A DNA stretch of 5,384 nt, taken from contig JBJTOP010000055.1 of NCBI GenBank assembly GCA_046074645.1, forward strand, positions 1-5,384. The letters run 5' to 3'. The position numbers and the translations under genes were made by a program. Under the pieces are notes generated by a model. The model saw only the letters and a program-made list of their open reading frames with translations, was not told the DNA's origin and did not search any database. Numbering within the stretch: position 1 is the stretch's first letter; every line of letters begins with the position of its first letter. This document shows positions 1-4,775 of this stretch, piece by piece. The stretch is from SXXK01 sp046074645. Its GTDB lineage: Bacteria > Planctomycetota > Planctomycetia > Planctomycetales > Planctomycetaceae.

Positions 1-24
1 TGCGAGCAAACGATAATCCGGGCA

Positions 25-84
25 CTGTTGCGCTCCTTCGCTTTGAGTGCGTTACTCAGGATTGAACCCGGGGGAGCGCAACAG
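25..84 (+). repeat. Long imperfect inverted repeat with inner hairpin
   Basis: The arms CTGTTGCGCTCC (25-36) and GGAGCGCAACAG (73-84) are perfect 12-nt reverse complements. The stem extends inward to 25-40/69-84 (16 pairs) if T37-G72 and T38-G71 are counted as G-U pairs, which is possible only in plus-strand RNA. Inside lies a second stem, TGAGT (44-48) and ACTCA (54-58) around a GCGTT loop, which two more G-U pairs extend to 42-48/54-60. It could be a structured RNA, a bidirectional terminator-like element or a small palindromic mobile repeat. The sequence does not decide which. Confidence 0.6.
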
Positions 85-148
85 ATTTCGAATTTCTCCG
101 CCAGATTAAATGCCCAAAATTCGCGCCGTTTCATCAGGCCACCCCCGA

Positions 149-175
149 CCCCTCTCCCCGGTCCGGGGAGAGGGG
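149..175. repeat. C/G-rich 27-nt palindrome, REP-like intergenic repeat
   Basis: The arms CCCCTCTCCCCGG (149-161) and CCGGGGAGAGGGG (163-175) are perfect 13-nt reverse complements around a single T. In RNA it would form about 12 bp with a GTC loop. C-rich flanks precede it (ACCCCCGA at 141-148). Palindromes of this CCCCTCTCCCC/GGGGAGAGGGG type are, from general knowledge, dispersed in many copies in some high-GC bacterial genomes, planctomycetes included. Multiplicity cannot be shown inside one window. It may also act as a transcription barrier, though no T-run follows on either strand. Confidence 0.6.
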
Positions 176-186
176 AGCCAGATTCT

Positions 187-201
187 CTTTCTGCCAGAAA
201 G
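187..201. repeat. 15-nt palindrome
   Basis: CTTTCTG (187-193) and CAGAAAG (195-201) are perfect reverse complements around one C. It lies 11 nt to the right of the C/G-rich palindrome at 149-175 and may belong to the same repeat unit. It could be a protein binding site, but no adjacent promoter was found. Confidence 0.4.
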
Positions 202-220
202 TCAACTCCATTGGGCGTGT

Positions 221-238
221 GGCCGATGTCAATCGGCC
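221..238. repeat. 7-bp hairpin with GTCA loop
   Basis: GGCCGAT (221-227) and ATCGGCC (232-238) are perfect reverse complements separated by GTCA. This is the third palindrome within 90 nt and sits 19 nt after the one at 187-201. It has a compact hairpin geometry, but no T-run follows on either strand, so it is not called a terminator. Confidence 0.4.
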
Positions 239-437
239 GGTCAGGCTTTGGTGCGTTCCTGATGTGGTTCTGGCGGCGTTGGCACGAACTGTTACCGGGG
301 GATTAACATCCCGCGCACGCCTTGTCACGGTGGAGCGGATGCAAAGAACGAGAACAGGTGGCCTTAACACCGTTTCAGCATCCCAGTTTCGCCCTCATGA
401 GATCTTGCGGGCCATATTTTTGAAGGCACCGGCTGTC

Positions 438-509
438 AGGAACAGCGGAGGAGGGTGCGATCGCATGACTTTCGTCAATCTGCTGTGGTCTCCCTTTTCC
501 GCTGTTCTT
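438..509 (+). other. 18-bp hairpin, candidate structured plus-strand RNA
   Basis: The left arm 438-455 and right arm 492-509 form 18 uninterrupted pairs in plus-strand RNA. Ten central pairs are perfect Watson-Crick (GAACAGCGGA at 440-449 with TCCGCTGTTC at 498-507). The three non-Watson-Crick positions (439/508, 450/497, 451/496) are all G-U. On the minus strand those positions would be A-C mismatches, so any RNA function favours plus-strand transcription. The 36-nt loop contains the palindrome TGCGATCGCA (456-465) and the mini-hairpin TGAC-TTTC-GTCA (466-477). No promoter was recognised and no RNA family is assigned. It could instead be a DNA-level element or a repeat. Confidence 0.4.
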
Positions 510-561
510 TCTGCGGTTACTGTGAGTGCAGCGGCAGGTGTGTTTTGGGAACAGTTTCGCG

Positions 562-1023
562 TTACTCATGCAGTTCGAGTACAGCTTCGACTTCAACGGG
601 GACGTTGTAGGGCAGCGACCCCATACCGACGGCGCTGCGGGCGGCTTTGCCGGCTTCGCCGAAGATTTCCACCATGGTGTTACTGAACCCATTCATCACG
701 GCCGGGTGTCGCTGGAAGTCGGCGGTGGAGTTCACCATACCGAGCACTTTGACGATGCGTTTGACTCGATCGAGTGACCCGAGTGAGGCGCGGATGGTGG
801 CGAGCATACTGAGGGCGACGTCTCGAGCGGCAGCGGCGCCCTGTTCTTCGGTGAGATCTGAGCCGACGCGACCGACGATCATTTTTCCATCCGGTCCCCA
901 GGGCACCTGGCCACTGACCCAGGCGATGCGGTCAACGACGACGACGGGCGTATAGACTCCGCCAGGGGGAGGTGTGGGAGGGAGGGTGATGGCGAGTTCG
1001 GCGAGTCGGGCTTCTGGTTTCAT
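562..1023 (-). CDS. RidA (YjgF/YER057c/UK114) family protein
   Basis: This is a 153-residue cytosolic protein of the Rid family, longer than canonical RidA (about 128 residues). It resembles the YjgF-like subgroup with an N-terminal 'RLAELAITLP' segment. Visible family marks are the first strand with WVSGQVPWGPDGK (35-47), GRVGSDLTEEQG (51-62) and the C-terminal block ARSAVGMGSLP (128-138) followed by VEVEAVLE (143-150). Arg129 aligns with the carboxylate-binding Arg of RidA. Canonical RidA hydrolyses enamine/imine intermediates released by PLP enzymes. Whether this subgroup does so is not certain. The ATG at 1023 follows the aroH stop by 12 nt. The only Shine-Dalgarno-like sequence is AAGAAAG, which overlaps the aroH stop region, so translation is probably coupled to aroH. 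The stop is TAA. A Pro-rich stretch (PPTPPPGG) lies at 15-22. Family assignment is secure and substrate unknown. Confidence 0.93.
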   Translation of the reverse strand: MKPEARLAELAITLPPTPPPGGVYTPVVVVDRIAWVSGQVPWGPDGKMIVGRVGSDLTEEQGAAAARDVALSMLATIRASLGSLDRVKRIVKVLGMVNSTADFQRHPAVMNGFSNTMVEIFGEAGKAARSAVGMGSLPYNVPVEVEAVLELHE

Positions 1024-1035
1024 GGGTTGGCTTTC

Positions 1036-1407
1036 TTACTGTGCGCTGCGGAGATCGGGACGGAGTTTTTGAGCATCATGGAGGTAGACGTGTTCGATAT
1101 CGCGGGGTGGGCGATCTGAGTTGACGTGGAGGAGGATTCGGAGGCAGCGGGGCATGGAGCCGGGGACAGGGATTTCCTGAGCGCAGAGGAGCGGGACGAA
1201 GTTCATTCCCATGGCTCGTGCGGCTTCGGCGGGGAAGGCGGAATTGAGATCGGCAGTGGTGGTGAAGACGGCCGAGATGACGTCGTCGAAATCGGCGATC
1301 TGGTTACGGCGGAGAATTTCTTCCATGAGTTCGCGTGCGGCGGCCCGGATTTGATCCGGCGTGTCCTGCTGCACAGTGGTGGCCCCGCGAATTCCCCGAA
1401 CTGCCAT
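1036..1407 (-). CDS. aroH: Chorismate mutase, AroH type
   Basis: This 123-residue protein rearranges chorismate to prephenate, the committed step towards phenylalanine and tyrosine. It is the monofunctional trimeric AroH fold typified by the Bacillus subtilis enzyme (127 residues), not the helical AroQ fold. It starts MAVRGIRGATTV and ends with HVYLHDAQKLRPDL. Recalling the B. subtilis numbering, the active-site residues are all present: Arg7, Phe58 (for Phe57), Cys75, Glu78, Arg90, Tyr108 and Arg116. There is no signal peptide and no fused domain. The ATG is backed by GGAG with a 6-nt spacer (1414-1417). The RidA-family gene follows after 12 nt and is very likely in the same transcript. The 177-residue gene lies 125 nt upstream. 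That gap holds a short hairpin, the palindrome TTTGCGCAAA and a weak promoter-like pair: TTGCGG, 16 nt, CAGAAT on the minus strand (1508 to 1481). Confidence 0.96.
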   Translation of the reverse strand: MAVRGIRGATTVQQDTPDQIRAAARELMEEILRRNQIADFDDVISAVFTTTADLNSAFPAEAARAMGMNFVPLLCAQEIPVPGSMPRCLRILLHVNSDRPPRDIEHVYLHDAQKLRPDLRSAQ

Positions 1408-1439
1408 TGGCTGCTCCGAAAGCTGCTGTGATCACGGCC

Positions 1440-1456
1440 ACCTGCTTCCTGCAGGT
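1440..1456 (-). promoter_or_regulatory. Short hairpin in the aroH leader
   Basis: ACCTGC (1440-1445) and GCAGGT (1451-1456) are perfect reverse complements around a 5-nt loop, 33 nt upstream of the aroH start. In the minus-strand transcript the loop reads AGGAA. No T-run follows, so it is not a standard terminator. It could belong to the 5' leader of aroH or be chance. Confidence 0.25.
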
Positions 1457-1490
1457 TTGCCGACTGAAGTGAAACGCGGCATTCTGTCGA

Positions 1491-1500
1491 TTTGCGCAAA
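1491..1500. promoter_or_regulatory. Operator-like palindrome TTTGCGCAAA upstream of aroH
   Basis: This is a perfect 10-nt palindrome, 84-93 nt upstream of the aroH start. It lies inside the spacer of a weak minus-strand promoter candidate (TTGCGG at 1508-1503, CAGAAT at 1486-1481, 16-nt spacer), a usual place for an operator. The promoter match is poor (3/6 and 4/6 to the sigma-70 consensus), so both calls are tentative. Confidence 0.2.
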
Positions 1501-1532
1501 AGCCGCAAGGCTGCCGCACGCCTGTCGCTGGA

Positions 1533-2066
1533 CTATGGCAAAAAGCCTCGTTCGCGGAGTTCCTGAATGTTATCGGGAGCGCTGGCGAGGATACGTTCGG
1601 TGGCGTAGCGGAAGACGGCAAATCCTCCGAGTGAGGTGGGGGCGGAGAGAATGGCGATGCGGTCTTCGTCTTCGGCATCGAGTTGGCGGTTGAGACGTGC
1701 GACGGCTTCCTCGACGGTATCGGTGACGATGTTTTCCGGCCCCGACTCATTCACCACTCGCAGATTTGAGAAGGCCGCGGATCGCGCCAGCAGGAACGGC
1801 AGCATCTCGCCGTCTTCCAGTTCCTCGAAGAAATTCCGAAATTCCGGCTGGAAGCTGTCGGCGGTGATAATTCGGGCGCGGCTGATGGTGACATTGCCGC
1901 GGCGGATTTTGACGAGCTGAGCTTCGGGCGATGATGTGATGAGGTAATAGGGCAGGTCTGAATCCCCGAAGGTAAACAGCCCGCAGGCGACGGCCCGTTC
2001 GATTCGCACCGAATTCCAGAGTCTGCGGAGTCGCTGGAATTGGGAGAAGTCGTCGAAGGGTGACAT
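1533..2066 (-). CDS. Unrecognised 177-residue protein
   Basis: I do not recognise a family. The protein is soluble-looking, with no signal peptide and no membrane segment. The N-terminal part (1-30) is Arg- and Phe-rich. The middle has hydrophobic strands broken by an acidic patch (EELEDGE, 81-87). A second acidic patch (DAEDEDR, 130-136) follows a probable helix TVEEAVARLNRQL (117-129). The C-terminal part contains a helical segment (about 149-173) and ends in ERGFLP. Amino acid composition and codon use look like those of a genuine gene. The ATG at 2066 is the first in its frame: reading upstream there is no other start before the stop at 2118-2120. The Shine-Dalgarno signal is weak. A TTGACA-like element lies 70 nt upstream on the same strand. 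The gene is co-oriented with aroH and the RidA-family gene, 125 nt before aroH, so it may be their lead gene, but the gap allows a separate promoter. Confidence 0.8.
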   Translation of the reverse strand: MSPFDDFSQFQRLRRLWNSVRIERAVACGLFTFGDSDLPYYLITSSPEAQLVKIRRGNVTISRARIITADSFQPEFRNFFEELEDGEMLPFLLARSAAFSNLRVVNESGPENIVTDTVEEAVARLNRQLDAEDEDRIAILSAPTSLGGFAVFRYATERILASAPDNIQELRERGFLP

Positions 2067-2112
2067 TGGGAAATCCGAAGAGGAGCCAGTGGTGCGCGGG
2101 CGGAGTTGTCGT

Positions 2113-2141
2113 AGTCTTCATCGCCGCGAGTGAAGTGTCAA
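2113..2141 (-). promoter_or_regulatory. Promoter-like element for the 177-residue gene
   Basis: On the minus strand TTGACA (2141-2136) matches the sigma-70 -35 consensus perfectly. A 17-nt spacer leads to AAGACT (2118-2113), which matches the -10 consensus at only 3 of 6 positions. Transcription would start near 2106, about 40 nt before the ATG at 2066. The weak -10 keeps this tentative. Confidence 0.3.
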
Positions 2142-2274
2142 CAGAGTTTGGCTTTGCGCAGGGATCCTGGGGAGACGGAAGGGGATTTGGGGAGCTTTCT
2201 GGAGGGAATCCGGCGTGAAGTGAGGGGCCGGCGTGCTCTTTCAGGGAGGGGTTGGCTGAAAGTTCTTTCCCTGC

Positions 2275-2287
2275 ACAGGATTCCTGT
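2275..2287. promoter_or_regulatory. 13-nt operator-like palindrome
   Basis: ACAGGA (2275-2280) and TCCTGT (2282-2287) are perfect 6-nt reverse complements around a single T. The palindrome covers the place where the -35 element of the decarboxylase promoter candidate would fall (2277-2282 for a 17-nt spacer), where a bound repressor or activator would act. No regulator gene is visible in the window. Confidence 0.3.
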
Positions 2288-2296
2288 CGCTGCGTC

Positions 2297-2305
2297 TGGT
2301 AGAAT
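2297..2305 (+). promoter_or_regulatory. Extended -10 candidate for the decarboxylase gene
   Basis: TGGTAGAAT fits an extended -10 (TG, one base, then TAGAAT, 5 of 6 to TATAAT). A start near 2312 would give a leader of about 42 nt before the ATG at 2354. No good -35 exists at the standard distance, where the palindrome 2275-2287 lies instead. That is compatible with extended -10 or activator-dependent transcription. Confidence 0.35.
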
Positions 2306-2353
2306 CATGCCAACTGGATTCCCGTTCACATCCCTGCCTCAGGCAAATTCTGT

Positions 2354-4009
2354 ATGTCCGCGTACCGTGAGCAGCTGGAGCAGTTGCGTCGAGCATTTCC
2401 GCAGCCGGTTTCTGATCAGGAGCATGATGCGTGGTTCGTGTTTTCCGTGCTGCGGGCACTGGACCGCGTGGATGCGATGAAATCGCAGCGGCCAATTCTG
2501 GGAGAGCCACGTGAGATTGATTTTTCGGCGGCTGTGAATGCCCGCGTGCCGGACGGGATTCAGAGTGTCGAGCAGGTTTCCAGGCAGCTTGTGGATCATC
2601 TCAGCGGCATGTTCATCTGGGGGCATCCGCGTTCGCAGATCAACGTGATTCCTCCCCCGTGCATTCCGGGAATTCTCGGAACTCTGCTCCCGGCCATCTA
2701 CAACCCGAATCTGTGCAGTGAAGAGGGCAGTCGGGGTGCGGCGCTTGCAGAGGCTGAGGTGTTGAGCATGTCGGCGGCACTGATGGGTTATCAGCCGCAG
2801 CAGTCGGGTGGTTTGTTCACATTTGGCGGCTCCGGCACTCTGTTATACGCCATTCGAATCGGGCTTGAGAAGGCGGTTCCGGGAAGTCTGCGTGCCGGGC
2901 TGCGTGGTGAACCACCGGTGATTGTGTGTTCGGACCAGGCGCACTATGCCGGAAAGACGGCCGCATCCTGGCTGGGGCTGGGGCTGGACAACGTGGTTTC
3001 GATCCCATCGACGCCTGCATCTGAAATTCGCACGTGCCTGCTGGAATCTGAACTCCGACGGCTTCTTCGCGAGGGTCGCCGCATCGCGTGCATCATCGCC
3101 ACGACGGGCACGACGGACGCGTTTGGCCTGGATGCTCTGGATCAGATCCGCGAAATTCGCGATCGACTGGCCGATGAATTTCATCTCGATTACCGCCCTC
3201 ATCTGCACGCGGATGCTGTGATTGGCTGGGCGTGGAGCGTGTTTCGCGAGTACGACTTCACGGAAAATCCTCTGGAGTTTCCCGACCGCACACTCCGTGC
3301 TCTGGCGGGCACCCATCGTCGCATTCGACACCTGCATCTGGCTGACTCCATCGGCGTTGATTACCACAAAACCGGATTCGCTCCGTACATCAGCAGTGCA
3401 ATCCTTGTGCAGGACGCCGCCGACCTGCGGCTGCTCAGTCGTGACCAGCAGCTGACGCCTTACCTGTTCCAGTCGGGCACATGGAACCCCGGCCGATTCT
3501 CGCTGGAAACCAGCCGTTCCGGGTGTGGTCCGATGTCCGCACTGGGAGCGTTGTCACTGCTGGGAGTGCAGGGTTTGCAGTCGCTTCTGGGGCACCTCGT
3601 CACCATGGCAGAAACCATGCGATCCCGGCTTTCTGCTCACCCCTGTATCAGTGTCATGAATCCCGACAACTTCGGCCCGGTAACGCTCTTCCGCGTTTAC
3701 CCTGACCAGATCGATACCTTTGAATTCCCGCGGCGCGAGCAGGCTGAGGCGCGATTGACGGCGAGGCTGCAGGCCATCAACGACTATAACCGCCGAATCT
3801 TCCAGCGGGTACAAACTGAGGCGCTGCAGGGCGAGGGCGTGGTGATCTCGATGACCGATCGATTTCGCGAATCCGACGCAGGAGCTCCGATTGTGGCCCT
3901 GAAATCCTACATCATGAGTCCGTTTTCAGATGCACAATACGTGCAGGCTGTCGTGGATTCGATCGATCGCGCCCGCGCTGCCGAAGGCCCGGTCATGCTG
4001 CCCGATTGA
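2354..4009 (+). CDS. Group II PLP-dependent decarboxylase family protein
   Basis: This 551-residue cytosolic fold-type I PLP enzyme belongs to the group II decarboxylases (glutamate, aspartate, aromatic amino acid decarboxylases), which convert an L-amino acid to an amine plus CO2. Family marks in order: HPRS (91-94) with NPNL (117-120) near the substrate entrance; GLFTFGGSGT (153-162) for phosphate binding; SDQAHYAGK (193-201) with His197 stacking on PLP; ATTGTTDAFGLD (249-260); HADA (285-288) with Asp287 for the pyridine nitrogen; and DSIGVDYHK (331-339) with Lys339 as the Schiff-base lysine. RFSLETSRSG (381-390) matches the usual 'E.SRSG'-type segment. The 'GG(S/T)xAN' motif reads GGSGTL, so its usual Asn is Leu163. 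The length exceeds the common 450-490 residues. A stop at 2300-2302 and no other in-frame ATG fix the start at 2354. Only a weak AGG lies 10 nt upstream. Class is certain. Substrate is not, and a non-decarboxylase PLP lyase role remains possible. Confidence 0.93.
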   Translation: MSAYREQLEQLRRAFPQPVSDQEHDAWFVFSVLRALDRVDAMKSQRPILGEPREIDFSAAVNARVPDGIQSVEQVSRQLVDHLSGMFIWGHPRSQINVIPPPCIPGILGTLLPAIYNPNLCSEEGSRGAALAEAEVLSMSAALMGYQPQQSGGLFTFGGSGTLLYAIRIGLEKAVPGSLRAGLRGEPPVIVCSDQAHYAGKTAASWLGLGLDNVVSIPSTPASEIRTCLLESELRRLLREGRRIACIIATTGTTDAFGLDALDQIREIRDRLADEFHLDYRPHLHADAVIGWAWSVFREYDFTENPLEFPDRTLRALAGTHRRIRHLHLADSIGVDYHKTGFAPYISSAILVQDAADLRLLSRDQQLTPYLFQSGTWNPGRFSLETSRSGCGPMSALGALSLLGVQGLQSLLGHLVTMAETMRSRLSAHPCISVMNPDNFGPVTLFRVYPDQIDTFEFPRREQAEARLTARLQAINDYNRRIFQRVQTEALQGEGVVISMTDRFRESDAGAPIVALKSYIMSPFSDAQYVQAVVDSIDRARAAEGPVMLPD

Positions 4010-4017
4010 TTCTGCCG

Positions 4018-4719
4018 TCAGCCAGCTCCCAGCTGAACAAGTGCCCGTCCCGCTGCAGCCACTGGTCTGTGACGCACAAGCATCTGCCCGTTGCCGATGG
4101 TCAGCACTGAGCGTTCAAGGTGCGGCTGCTCATCGATCAGCATCTGCAGCGGCAGCAGCTCTGACGCATGGGACACAGCATTATCCACAACAAGTACTCC
4201 TGGCGTGAAACAACGCTGCAGTTCCGGCCACCAGCTGACATAGCTGCCGCGGCTGCTGTCGAGAAAGATAAAGTCCCAGCAGCCTGATGGACTGTGCCGG
4301 AGGAATTCGTGAGCGTCGGTCGTGTGCAGCTGTACCTGATCGAGCACCTGCGCGGCCGTCAGATTGACTCTGGCCTGAGCGTGCTTGTCGGGGCTTTGAT
4401 CGACGCTGTCAACAGGGATTCCCAGCGGAGCTGCAGCCCGCAGGAGCCAGAGTGTGGAGTAGCCGTTCGACGTCCCCAGCTCAAGGATTTTCCGCGGCCG
4501 TTCTTCCTGAATCAGGAGTTCCAGAAAGCGACCAGTGGAGGGTGTGATGTTGCGGCGTCTGCGTGACGGATCGGGTTCCGCCGCGTCAAACTGGTGACCT
4601 TCCTGCCAGAGTTTTTGCAGCAGTGCATCAAGCTGGTCATCGGGAATCATCTGCCGGGTATCCGCAGCGGGGGAATGTGATCTGGTACGGCTGTCGGCCG
4701 GCAGCATCCTGTCGGGCAC
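4018..4719 (-). CDS. SAM-dependent O-methyltransferase, COMT-like
   Basis: This class I Rossmann methyltransferase resembles catechol O-methyltransferase and the bacterial family-3 O-methyltransferases, which move a methyl group from S-adenosylmethionine to a hydroxyl group, usually with a divalent metal. Numbered from the first GTG: motif I ILELGTSNGYSTL (78-90), the acidic end of strand 2 at VDSVDQS (103-109), DAHEFL (135-140), FIFLDSS (151-157) and VVDNAVSH (177-184). Asp154, Asp179 and Asn180 correspond to the COMT metal ligands as I recall them. Substrate unknown. Start choice is open: GTG at 4719 (used here), ATG at 4707 and ATG at 4650 all lack a good Shine-Dalgarno. The last, giving MIPDDQLDALLQ and 210 residues, looks most family-like because the 23 residues before it are low-complexity. 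It converges on the decarboxylase with 8 nt between stops, and the hydrolase gene lies 56 nt upstream on the same strand. Confidence 0.9.
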   Translation of the reverse strand: MPDRMLPADSRTRSHSPAADTRQMIPDDQLDALLQKLWQEGHQFDAAEPDPSRRRRNITPSTGRFLELLIQEERPRKILELGTSNGYSTLWLLRAAAPLGIPVDSVDQSPDKHAQARVNLTAAQVLDQVQLHTTDAHEFLRHSPSGCWDFIFLDSSRGSYVSWWPELQRCFTPGVLVVDNAVSHASELLPLQMLIDEQPHLERSVLTIGNGQMLVRHRPVAAAGRALVQLGAG

Positions 4720-4775
4720 GTTTGCTGGAAGGGCGAGTTCGTTGCATCGTTGTTTCAGGAATTTCTGAGTCGATG

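Larger units (their letters stand above)
1..561. other. Gene-free, palindrome-rich intergenic region
   Basis: No reading frame in this stretch looks like a real protein. The longest frames on either strand are Arg/Pro/Ser-rich, match no family I recognise, and overlap the palindromes or run antisense into the RidA gene. The stretch holds several inverted repeats, listed separately: 25-84, 149-175, 187-201, 221-238 and 438-509. It lies downstream of the RidA-family gene, so it contains the 3' end of that minus-strand transcript. No simple stem followed by a T-run was found just past the RidA stop on the minus strand. The left neighbour is outside the window. Confidence 0.7.

Noticed and set aside
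58..76. tRNA-like T-loop on the minus strand (GGGTTCAATCC)
   Set aside because: The flanking bases do not form the 5-bp T-stem, and there is no acceptor, D or anticodon arm. The sequence belongs to the inverted repeat at 25-84.
457..464. GCGATCGC, identical to the cyanobacterial HIP1 octamer
   Set aside because: I noticed it only once in the window, whereas HIP1-bearing genomes carry it about once per kilobase or more. The rest of the window does not look cyanobacterial.
219..686. 155-codon open frame on the plus strand
   Set aside because: It overlaps the RidA gene antisense, turns Arg-rich there, runs through palindromes and has no recognisable domain.
945..949. Short GAC/GTC codon run (gacgacgacg) in the RidA gene
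   Set aside because: It simply encodes the VVVVD strand of the protein and is not a microsatellite of note.
2130..2480. 116-codon plus-strand open frame before the decarboxylase
   Set aside because: It overlaps the decarboxylase start in another frame, is low in recognisable structure, and runs through the promoter region.
2843..3367. 174-codon minus-strand open frame inside the decarboxylase gene
   Set aside because: It is antisense to a clearly conserved enzyme and has the Arg-rich composition of a shadow frame.
4018..4036. Possible terminator between decarboxylase and methyltransferase (TCAGC/GCTGA, competing with CAGCT/AGCTG)
   Set aside because: The stems are only 5 bp, mutually exclusive, inside the methyltransferase coding end and not followed by a T-run.
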